A program made the translations under genes and the position numbers. Of a stretch of DNA of 64,000 bases, positions 41,379 through 51,345 are shown one piece after another (the stretch's first letter is position 1; every line of letters starts with the position of its first letter). Under the pieces are notes generated by a model that worked only from the letters and a program-made list of their open reading frames with translations, was not told where the DNA came from and made no database searches. This DNA is from Prosapia bicincta. Lineage: Eukaryota > Arthropoda > Insecta > Hemiptera > Cercopidae. Location of the stretch: positions 92,194,376 through 92,258,375 of the forward strand of contig JBAIZL010000006.1 of the NCBI GenBank assembly GCA_036971475.1. Direction: 5' to 3'.

Positions 41379-42482
41379 ATGAGGCTCATAACTGGAGGAG
41401 CTAAATTGACTCCAATACTAGCTATGGAAATCCAAACAGGACTGGAACCACTTGGAAGTCAGAAGAGACAAATGTCTCCTAAAATTCTGGGAAAAATTAA
41501 AAGAACAAATAGAAAGTTTTCGGAAACATATAAAGCTGCCACTTTCCGCCTCAGAACACATATTACTCCAGTAAACAAAGCTCTACAGCTGGAACAAAAA
41601 TATAACATTTTCCTTCATGCAAAAGCTGCCCCATTAAGTCAACATAATCGAGTCTTTCACAACCTACCTCCAGTTTTTCTAAACCATATTGACCAGGTAA
41701 AACCAAAGTCACAGGCTATGGATATTGAACTCAGGAAAGCAACATTAATGGCCATCAACGAACGATTCCCTGAATGTGACTGGCTTCATGTTTACACAGA
41801 TAGATCTTCAAACCCTTCAAGTGGAGAAACTGGAGCAGGATATTTTTCAAAATTATTTCAGGGATCGGTAGCTGTGGGTCTCTGCTGCAGCAGTTTTGAT
41901 AGTGAGGTTGTGGCCATAGGAGAAGCAGCATCATGCGACATGCGACTTTCGCCGAGGCAGGTTGTATTCTTGATGGATTCACAATCAGCGATTTTGGCAG
42001 TTTCCTCTAACACACCAACTGACTGCACCTTGACAGTATCGTGCAGAGAAAAAATGCAACTATGCCAAGAGGCAGGATTCAGAGTTGCGCTTCATTGGAT
42101 TCCCAGCCACGTTGGTACAACAGGGAACGAAAAAGCTGACAACCTCGCCAAGAGTGGGTTCCGCCTACCACAGCCACAAATCAAAATATCACTGGGCTCT
42201 GCTTACACCAGGATTCACGCAGCAGCTAAGACGTACTTGAAAACATCACAAGAAAATCTGGCTGTTGGAAAGAGATGGCAAGAACTTTGTACTAACCCCA
42301 TTCCAAAAAACCTGCCTCGACCTATCAGTGTTGCGCTGTTCGGTTTAACCATGGGACGACTATCTTCAGGCGCACCTTCATCGCATTGGGCTGGCGGACA
42401 CGGATCGGTGCCCCTTGTTCCAAACAGGAAAGATGGATGGATACCACTTTCCTGCCTGCCCACAGCTCGAAGCATACAATAA
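41379..42482 (+). pseudogene. LINE C-terminal region with RNase H domain
   Basis: Open frame of 367 codons. It begins in the connection region (MRLITGGAKLTPILAMEIQT) and contains RNase H from about residue 135: HVYTDRSSNPSSGETGAGYF (first catalytic Asp at 41799-41801; the usual TDGS reads TDRS), SFDSEVVAIGEA (Glu), FLMDSQSAIL (Asp), and HWIPSHVGTTGNEKADNLAK (final His/Asp). The zinc-knuckle-like end is damaged: the frame ends in PTARSIQ, while a neighbouring frame continues with the expected CxxC...QLEAYN sequence. It is the longest intact frame of the element. Confidence 0.88.
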
Positions 42483-42576
42483 CGACACAAAAACCAGACT
42501 CTCCAAGCTCTACTGGTCTGCACGATGCCAAATGGTCGAGTTACCAAGGGCAGGCATTGGATAAAGTAAAGTAAGT

Positions 42577-43020
42577 ATCTCCAGTATAAACACAATATTT
42601 AATAATGTTTATTTCAATACAAAAATAAAATAAAACTACTAAACTCCTATATGAACACAATACATGCAAGAATAAAATACTATTACTAATCTCCAGTATA
42701 AACACAGTACTTTATTGTTTATTTCTATACAATAATAAAATAAAACTACTGATCTCCAGTATACAACGCATATTTAAAATATACTAATGTTTAATCCTTA
42801 AAAAAATAATATTATATTACTAATCTCTAGTGAGGGCACAATATATGCTAGAATAAAATAATATTATCAGAGTCAAGTATGAACACATTACATAATTATA
42901 TAATTTTATACAATAATTAAATGATATTACTAATTTCCAACATGGAAAAAATTTAATAATTTTGAACCTTATACAGAAATATTATAAAAATCTAACCTCT
43001 AGTATTATTTACTAATAAAA
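42577..43020. repeat. AT-rich array, segment right of the LINE
   Basis: Continuation of the same satellite-like units (ATCTCCAGTATAAACACAAT, then TTTATTTCTATACAATAATA). The first 8 bp are the right copy of the LINE target-site duplication. Confidence 0.88.
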
Positions 43021-45700
43021 TAAAACTCAGACTCTATATGTTAGTAAGAAAATAATAAATGGTTTACATTGTAGTTTGTTCTATTTATACAGTGATTTTG
43101 TTGTACATATTTTATTGTTTAATTCGGTTGATAGAAACCGAATACTTTCAAACTCTATAGCTTTTAACTCTTTATTTCTAAATAAAAATGATTTTAAGGA
43201 ATCAGTTCATGATTTTTATTCTTTTTTAGTTAATAAATACGTCAAATAGCTCAGAATGTTTCGTAATTTTGTGCAGTACTCATAGTTGTTACTTCTTTGT
43301 AGTTCTTAACAAGCATCAAATAAATTCATAATTTTTCTCTAAAATATACAATACATTTCAGAAAATATAAAATATTTTTCTCTTTTTGAATCGAAAAAGT
43401 GTAATGATAGTATGTAGTGACGTTTGAGTAAAAGTTTTTACTATTTACCGTACTGAATTAATCTTAATATCTAAGGTCTTATTTCACTATATATTACAGT
43501 GTTTTAGTTCTAATAATTTTAAAATAAACTTTTTTAATAATTTGTAAGGGGGTAGTGTTTGCATGTCGGGAGGATTAATAATTATTCAGTTACGTTACAA
43601 GTTAACAAACATATATGAGTTTCTGTCTATCTTGAGCACATTTTATATAAAACTTACTGAAACAATGTTATCGATTGGTCTAGAAATTTTGGTTCAAAGG
43701 TTTTGTAACCATGGTGACAGCTGTAGGGAACAGAGATTTTCGGTAACATAACGTCGAATATATAATATGATTTATACCGAGTTTGATTACTTCTGTTTTG
43801 TTTGGAGTATGTGTAAACTTTATATTGTTCTTCCGTGTTGTCGTTAGCACTTACTGTTGAAGTGGAGAATTTATAGGTTGTGCTTCATAGCAATGTTCGT
43901 TGTGTCCCGTTTTTGTTGTATTAGTTTCACAGTGGTTGTAATAAAATGTATGTGTTTTCAAATCTCTGTTTGATAACTGCAGTCTGTTAGCCTAATATAT
44001 AATCTGTCACTCTTAGAACAGTTCATCTTGTACATACCTGGTGACTCGAGTTTATCTCTGGTGTTTACTCTAAATAGTTAACTCTAAATTTTGATGTCAT
44101 TGTTGATAGTTTTAAATAACTTTATAGAAAATCCAGGGAGCTTGTTATACTTATATATTTTATTTATAAGATCGGAAATCATTGATTTGGTAAATTAAGA
44201 TTTTTTCTTAAATTATAGCATATTTTAAAAGCGGATATTGGCTATTATTTTACAAACAAAAGAATTTTTTATGAATTAAGGAATTTAAGTAGTTTTGTAA
44301 CTAATAGGTGTCACATTTATTTTTAGACGTAATCACTGAGTTATTTTCGTCGTAAATAGGTAAAAAATACGAACGAAAATACGTTATTTTTGTCCTTAAC
44401 TTCAAAATTGTTGCAGCAGAAAACCATAACTCATTAATATAAAAGGATTGGGTGTTTTCATAAAAGGAAACAATAAAATCCCCATTGAAACCTAATATTT
44501 GATATGGACAAAAATTGACGGAACGCTATTATTTGTAGGTTTTCATATTTTCGATACTTTATCCCTCACGATATTAATTCGGTTTCGTAGTTATAAAAGC
44601 TTTGAATGGAAAATTTTAAAGTATAATAAAAAAATACACACCAAAAGTGTTCAAGAACCACCCAGTCTCTTGAATTTATTAGTAACCTACCGATTATTTC
44701 TTGTAAACATGCCAGCGGTTTTATAAAAATAGGAACCCGCTAACATTAGAAAAACTGGTATAGATTGTTGCGTGTTACTGTCTGAACTGGCACACAAATC
44801 TCCCAACTATCTTAAAAAGAAAATAATTAATATTTAAAATAGCAGTTTATTAGTAAAGAGCAGCAATTAGTGGAGTTTAAAAACATTTATACATCTTTGT
44901 TTCCAATATTCCCCATTTAATTAATTAGGGGGTATTTTAAAATGAGGTGGTAAAAATGAATAGAGCTCAATTGCTAATTAATGGCGCGTCAACAAATTTG
45001 TAATATAATTAAAACAAAAAGTATAATATTTCATAAGAGTTACTAATCTATTTTAAATTAAATGCAATTTTGTAATGATATTTCTCTTAGTTGGAAAATG
45101 TACACACAATCCTGTGCAGAGATATTTTAAATAGTTTTGCATTTTTTTTATTTAGCGGATTATTGTTACTGGACTTAGTTCCATCGTTTAACTGAATTTA
45201 AATTGCCTACAAAGAGCCGTGTCTTATATGTCTGAGGCAGCAGTGCATTTATTACTGGCCTAATCCTATTGCAGGTTGAACTTTGTACTGATATTTTAAT
45301 AGTGATTAAACTAGGTATAAATAGATTGTCCTTGACCAGGAAGTTAAAACCTTTATTTTGTCGCAAGCTTATTGGAGAAAAATAGTTTCTTCCAGATGAT
45401 GTTTAGGATTTACGTAATTAGTTAACTTTTTTTATGACTACGGTAAAACTGTATTATCTTGAAAGCAACTTGCAAAAGGGGAAAAAGAAATTTGGAACTA
45501 CAAGTTTTTTTTATATAATTATTTTTTATGATCTAGTTACTCCTACGTTAACAAATTTTACAAACCCTTGATCCCCTCCGATGGCCGGATTTAAAAGAAA
45601 TCTCTACCTTTTTGATCGCGTACTTCCATATTTCTGCATAGTGTATCTTTGGATTCGAGTCTGCAATGAAGCTTACCAAGGCCAACTTTACATTAGTTTA
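43021..45700. other. Intron, nothing recognised
   Basis: AT-rich receptor-gene intron without recognised exon or element; small open frames only. Confidence 0.45.
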
Positions 45701-46230
45701 AATTTAGTTGTGTTTTTGGTAGTGGCTTTTTTTTGATGGTGGGATATTGTATAGTATTGGTATTTTTTGAATTAGTGGCGTTATTAACTACTGGGGTGTT
45801 ATTGTAGCTTTTAAACTGGTGGAGTTTATGAAGTGGAATTGTTTAATAATAGCGTTTTGTAACTAGTGGGACTTTGTATTTATGAACAAGTGGATTTGTT
45901 TAATAATAGCGCTTTGTAACTAGTTGGAATTTGTATTTATGAACAAGTGGAATTGTTTAATAATAGCGTTTTGTAACTAGTTGGACTTTGTATTTATGAA
46001 CAAGTGGAATTGTTTAATAATAGCGTTTTGTAACTATTTGGACTTTGTAACTAGTAGAGATTTGTAACTAGTGGTATTTTATTAACTTTTGGAGTTTTTT
46101 AAAATAGTGGCCCTTTTTAACTAGTATCGTTTTTGGAGTACTGATTTTTTTAAATAAGTACTGGCGTTTTACCTACTGGTGATTTTAAACTTAAGGCAAT
46201 TTCCCAATTAGATGCGTTTTCAAACTAGGG
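45701..46230. repeat. 57-bp minisatellite inside a degenerate AACTAGTGG array
   Basis: GTTTAATAATAGCG recurs at 45841, 45898, 45955 and 46012, giving four 57-bp units (about 45825-46050) that contain TTTGTAACTAGTTGGACTTT and ATTTATGAACAAGTGGAATT. Around them, from about 45720 to 46210, shorter degenerate units of the type TTTTGTAACTAGTGGNNTTT are recognisable, from which the 57-bp unit probably arose. Confidence 0.85.
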
Positions 46231-46303
46231 GCGTGGAAGAAAATAATAATTCAATACTTAGAACCTAGTAGCAAATCAAGGTTTCAGTAATAAATAAAAG
46301 TAT

Positions 46304-46373
46304 ACAAAAACCTCTTAACCACAAACTTTCTTTATTTTTTAATAAATTAAGTTTGTGGTTCAGAGGTTTTTGT
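46304..46373. repeat. 25-bp inverted repeat (long hairpin)
   Basis: 46304-46328 and 46349-46373 are reverse complements with one mismatch (arm core AACCACAAACTT / AAGTTTGTGGTT, then AGAGGTTTTTGT), separated by 20 bp of AT. Weaker symmetry continues outward. Overlapping open frames on both strands (46265-46646) are explained by this symmetry. Could be the end of a hairpin element. Confidence 0.8.
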
Positions 46374-48552
46374 GTATTTATTATTAAATTAAACCACAGT
46401 ATATCTGTAATAAATTGTAAAGATTTCAGTATTTCTTTACAGAGTAACTTCGAAATTATAAACAGACTATGCACAGGTATTACTAACAACGACATCACCA
46501 AACCGCAACTGAATACATTCACTTTTATAATATCCATAAGTAAAAGCTTTCTCTTTGAAATAATTGTTGTTAAATGCATTGTAGTGACGTCATTATACAA
46601 TACAAATAAAAGATTCTTAATGCGTCCTAACCTCGACAAGCAGTAAATACGTCCTTTTTGGGTTCATCACAGTAACTTTTGAATTTACAAAAAAGCTCTT
46701 TAAAAGTTTTCAAGCTAAAGAAGTCGCTAAGTGGCCAGGTAGGCCTTGAACGTAATATAAAAAGCGTCCTTTCCCTACAGGGCCGGAACGTGCCCTATTT
46801 CACAATGCGAAGCAGGTAATTTCGTTTCCAAAACCTGGTTAGGGTCCTAAGATGCAACTCGGTGACATGGAAAATAAGAAGGGACAAAATGATAGACTAA
46901 CTACTTCAAAACTCCTGGTACAGAACTTTCTGTTCTCGTTTATAAAGGATGGATCTATGTTTATTTATTTATAAACAGTTACACGTAATCCTCGAGTGGC
47001 ATCAATAAGTTTATTAAATCTAATCAAATACTTCTAGCATACTTATGTATACTTAAAAGTACTACTACGTTTAAGTAGTAAAATATTTAAAAATAGATGT
47101 TGTTGTATCAGAGAAAAATTTGGAAATATCCATATTGATATAAGTAAATAATAGTTTATAATACTGAAAGGCTTTCCAGATACAATTTTTTTTATTTTTG
47201 TGATACGTGTAATAAATCCCACTTGGATAATTAATTTTAAAAGGATTGCCAATGTTTTACTAATCTTAACTACTTTAAAAAACCTTTAAATTGAGTAAAA
47301 AGCCTAAATATTTATGTATTGAGATTTTCTGTGTATCACATAAACTGTGTAAGTATATAAGATTTTAAATATCTTATTTCGGTGAAATTATTATATTTTG
47401 TCTTTTATTGTTTTAAAGGTTTGATCGTAAAATAATACACAAAGCTTACTATTGGTTTATATATATTTCCATAAAATATTTATGAGTGTTAACGACACTA
47501 AATTAGAATAACAACACTAAAACGTGATTTACACCTAAGTTAAGTGAAATTGCCTCTAGCATTAGACAAACAGTAAAGCACAGAATCTGCCTTTTGCAAG
47601 TTTTACTGTCTTGACGGTTTTAGTTTTTACGTTGGTTGTTATTAGGTATTTAATATTTAAGAATGTCTATTATAGAGAAATTAGTTTCTTTTGGAATTGA
47701 GAACGTTTATGGGTAACATGTTATAAGGTAACAGCAGCAATAGTTTGTTTTATTTTGGGAAAATGGAGGCGTGTATTTGAACCAAGGAAGTTAAGATAGG
47801 ACGAAGAGAAGGTGGTGGTAGTACTGACCGTATTACAAGTGTTGGCCTAACTAGTTATGCAGCGAACATCCAGAATGACCCTATGGTCAAAGAAAGGTCT
47901 TATTAATATAAACGGTAGTTATAGTGCGAGATGTGTGTTTGTAAAGTTGCTGTGAGTAACGCCGATGGGAAAAACAAGAAGGTAGTCAACCAGTTGCAGA
48001 TACACCCTAACTGTTACATGCATTGAAGTTGTGGGGAACTTAAGTTAATAATCATAGGACGGAAATATTGATGTAAAGTTACTATGGTAACTGTTTTTTT
48101 CTGATGGAAAACCAAAAATGGCTGATTAAAACTAAATATCTAATTGTTAATTCCTAAAACTAAACTATTAACGTAGAATAAAGCTCAAAAACTTACCCTA
48201 GGTTAGTTAAACTAATAAAAGATAAATTCGTTAAAGTAGAAGAACTAAAATAAATTTAACTCATTTTAAATAAAGTAACTAAAACTAAAAAGAAATTCAA
48301 ATAAATCTTATTAAATAAATTAAGGTTCCTTAAGAAGGCGATAAAGTAATGGCTGTAGCATCTTACCACTAACACCATCTGTAACTCCCTGAAAGATAAT
48401 AACGTTAATAAGACTCGGTCAACTCATCATATTGACTGTAAATGTGTTGACTGATTTAGTGGTAAATTGTGCCTTCCATCAGCCATCTATGCGTCAATAT
48501 AGAGTAACTGATCCTCCTTTGGTTAGGGAGACATTGATTAAATATATTATGT
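46374..48552. other. Intron, nothing recognised
   Basis: AT-rich intron before the telomere-like repeats; no gene or element identified. Confidence 0.45.
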
Positions 48553-48755
48553 TTGGTTAGAATTGGCTAGACTAGGTTAAGTTGGGTTAGGTTAGATTAT
48601 GACTAGGTTAAGACACATTAAGTTAGGCTAGGTTAAGTTAAGTTAGGTTATGTAGGGCTAGACTAGGTTAGGTTGTGTCACGTTATGTTAGGTTAAGTTG
48701 ATTTTGTTAGATTAGGTTAAGTTGGGTAGGATTATGTTGGGTTAACATTCGTTAA
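48553..48755. repeat. Degenerate TTAGG (insect telomere-like) repeats
   Basis: About 200 bp dominated by GGTTA/GTTAGGTTA words (TTAGGTTAGATTATG, AGGTTAAGTTGGGTTAGGTT and similar). Resembles interstitial copies of the arthropod telomere repeat TTAGG. It lies about 50 bp downstream of the donor of exon A. Confidence 0.75.
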
Positions 48756-48803
48756 GGTTTCATCTGTTTTATGTAGAACACTCATGCTGTTAAATAAACG
48801 TAC

Positions 48804-49155
48804 CTCTACTGAATTGGTTGTAATTATTTATCACGTTTTCCGCGTTCTTCCTGGCAATGTAGAACCACTCACTAGTGTTGCTCAAGTACTTGTACTCGAT
48901 GGCAAGATCCTTGACTAGGATCGGTCCCTCGGGAAGTCGGTAAGCGTACGGACAGAACAGAGTGTAGTTTTTGTATTGGTTCTGATCGTAACAGTTACCG
49001 GCGGCAAAGATGTCGTCGTCGAACTCAACCATGGAAAAGACGCCGGCGTGCAGCAGGTATTCTGACTCCATCACCTTAGCATCGGCGTACTTCCACAGCC
49101 TCGTTAACATGTTGGCTCGGTTCACTGCCACGTCGGCTTCCACGCGGAATCGTTC
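48804..49155 (-). CDS. GPR158: GPR158/CG31760-like receptor, Cache-domain exon (exon A)
   Basis: Coding exon of 352 bp, 117 codons plus one base, part of an extracellular Cache-type ligand-sensing domain of an orphan class C GPCR. The acceptor is a CAG at 49156-49158 after a pyrimidine-rich tract, and the reading frame starts ERFRVEADVAVNRANML. The donor is GTACGT at 48798-48803, leaving phase 1. Visible features: acidic DDD motif, two cysteines (GNCYDQ and TLFCPY), and two N-glycosylation sequons (NYT, NTS), all fitting a lumenal/extracellular fold. It joins in phase to the exon at 26713-26896 across a 21.9-kb intron. The start codon, signal peptide and beginning of the Cache domain must lie in exons further right; I found none up to 64000. 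In vertebrates this domain of GPR158 binds glycine; whether the insect protein does is inference. An ATG-initiated reading through the intron to 49290 is an artefact. Confidence 0.85.
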
Positions 49156-50050
49156 CTGAAACAGGCAAAACTCAGATGAGTATTGGGACTTCAAGAGGTT
49201 GTCACATATGGAAGTATTGCTAAAACAGAAAGGCATTACTGATAATGTGCTGGCAATATTTTTATAAAACGTCTGTAAAAGTGGAAACATTCATTCAAAC
49301 ATTTATATATTTGGAGTACTATATCTATGTATAGGTGTCGTTAAAGTCTTCAACTTTATCGAAACATTTTGAAAACAAATGTTTCTTCCATGCTTACTGT
49401 GTTGCGGTGGAAATAAAAGTCGAAGAACTTGATTAAAAGTAGATTCACTCCAGAGAACTTACCCCATAATCAATTTTGTAGTACGTTATAAAACCCTTCA
49501 CAAATTAGGGAACTGTACTCATACCATAAACCTACAATGCACGGTTTCAAATGTAAGACAACCCTCTAGAACTGCATAAGAATTGATAACCTTCACAAAT
49601 GCAACCTCCATAAAGTGCTAACTGTTTACCTCTCTACTATACCAAAAGTTCCCTCTGGATCACAGAAACCTGATTGTCTTATGCAAGACGTTTTACTACA
49701 ACAATCACGATCCCTTAAACTTCCACAAGGCCAATAGTAATCTAGACTTCTGATAAAACCTTTTATAGCTCACATTTTGCCGCACTCATATATCTACCTT
49801 TACTCGCCAGATTTAGCGTAAAACAAGTTAAAGTATGTCAATAATAAAACTTTTCTTCAGGCAGGGATTGGCCCCCTGCTAATATACAAAAGGATAATCC
49901 AAGCTCAACCGTTTCTGTTTCCTTAAGCCTCCATTTATACACAGCTTTATGCGACTGACTCCGATCTCTGAACACAAACATTATAACCTAATTCTTCCAC
50001 ACAAGACTCTTCACAAGTTGAAAACGTTCCCAATGCTAGAGGTAATTCTG
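49156..50050. other. Intron upstream of exon A
   Basis: Minus-strand intron preceding exon A. Part of 49740-49880 is loosely similar to 50040-50150 (CCTTTACTC.CCAGA and GTCAATA.TA words), suggesting an old duplication. No exon recognised. Confidence 0.45.
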
Positions 50051-50054
50051 ATGT

Positions 50055-51345
50055 ATACTAAAACCTTTTCCAAAATACTTATTTATGCCTTTACTCTCCA
50101 GATAAAGAGAAAATAAATGCTGTCAATATTACAACCCCCCCCCCCCCCATTTTAGCTGTAATGTGTGGAATGTGGAATTTCTTTAGTGTTTTAATATGAT
50201 TCAAATTAATTTAAGGACTATGATTCAAACAAAACACTAAATTAAACCTTTTCTAACAGAACTGTAATTTTTTCGATGAAGAGTACACTCAGGAACATTT
50301 GTTAAATAAAAACTCCGTTATGCATGAGTCGAAGAAAACTGATTTATTAAACATTTGACAACGCTTGGAAGACTAGATTGTCGTACTTATTTAGGCCTTC
50401 AAGTATATTAGGCAGAATTAACATCTACGTGAAAAAATTCACAAAAAATTAATTATAAAATAAAAAATAAATTATTAATACTAATAAATTAACAAAACAA
50501 GAACACAAATAAATTAAATAATTAGAAAAACACATTATAAAACGCGATAGTCCATGATAAAAAAAAACTATAGTTTAGTAATTAAAATGTGTCAAAAAAT
50601 TCCCTTACATATAATAATATAACCTGTAATAATAAATCATTACTAGACATCTGGTGCATCAACAAATAGAACCCTCAAGAGTTTTAAAGCTTTATGAATA
50701 AAGTATTATTAATACTAGCCAATGTATTAGCGTTCTCCCAAACATGAATAAACTTTTTTGGCAACTTTATATGGAGTATTTCAGACAAATTCCTCCAATT
50801 TATTCATTTGTTTGTAGTTTTTATTATCGTGGACTATCAAGTTTTATAGTGTGTTTATTAATTATTTAATTTATGTGTGTTGTTTTGTTAATTTATTAGT
50901 ATTAATAACTTATAGTAATGTGTTTTATTTTAATTTAATTTTGTTGTGAATTTTTATAACGTAGATGTTAATTCTGTCTATTACACTTGTAGGCATGAAT
51001 AAGGACGACCATTTAGTCGTCGAAACGTGCCAAATATTTAATAAATCTGTTTTCTTTGACTCACGCTCAACCTAGTTTTTATTTAACATAGTTTTTTGAG
51101 TGTATATTTCATCGAAAAATGTATAGGTTTGTTAGGACAGGTTTAATTTAGTGTTTTGTTTAATCCTAGTCTTGAAATTAGTTTGAATCATATTAAAACG
51201 GTAAGGACATTTCGACATTAGAACCAGGATACAGCTAAAATGGGAGGGGGGTGTTCTAATATTAACAGTATTTAATTTCACTTTATCTGGAGAGTAAAGG
51301 CATAGATATGTGTTTGGGAAAAGTTGTTAGTAGAAATCTAAATTA
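50055..51345. repeat. Large inverted repeat (arms about 500 bp)
   Basis: The left arm (about 50055-50560) and right arm (about 50815-51345) are reverse complements: for example CCTTTACTCTCCAGATAAAG at the left end against CTTTATCTGGAGAGTAAAGG at the right, GCAGAATTAACATCTACGTG against its complement near 50965, and TTAATACTAATAAATTAACA against its complement near 50885. The spacer is about 250 bp. The arms have diverged (a C-run at 50135-50149 faces a shorter G-run at 51243-51251). Each arm holds a hammerhead-like remnant, so the structure may be an inverted pair of Penelope-like terminal repeats. Confidence 0.8.
50992..51031 (+). ncRNA. Decayed hammerhead-like motif in the right arm
   Basis: Stem II GACGAC (51004-51009) pairs perfectly with GUCGUC (51016-51021), followed by GAAACGU. 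The CUGANGA box is altered to AUGAAUA and the base at the cleavage position is G. A GGC/GCC stem I is possible. Probably inactive. Confidence 0.4.

Larger units (their letters stand above)
39024..42576 (+). mobile_element. LINE (Jockey/I superfamily), dead copy inserted in the array
   Basis: A 3.55-kb non-LTR retrotransposon containing an endonuclease, reverse transcriptase and RNase H in the usual order. It is flanked by the 8-bp direct repeat ATCTCCAG (39016-39023 and 42577-42584), a piece of the surrounding array. The 3' end is a short TAAAG-type tail (GGATAAAGTAAAGTAAGT) rather than poly(A), as in I-related elements. There is no gag-like ORF1, so the copy is 5'-truncated or belongs to a lineage without one. 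Frameshifts near 39650, 40490 and 41000-41380 and several stops show it is inactive. GC content is clearly above that of the AT-rich flanks. Confidence 0.88.

Noticed and set aside
46265..46646. Pair of opposite open frames of 97 and 124 codons
   Set aside because: Explained by the inverted repeat at 46304-46373; no domain visible.
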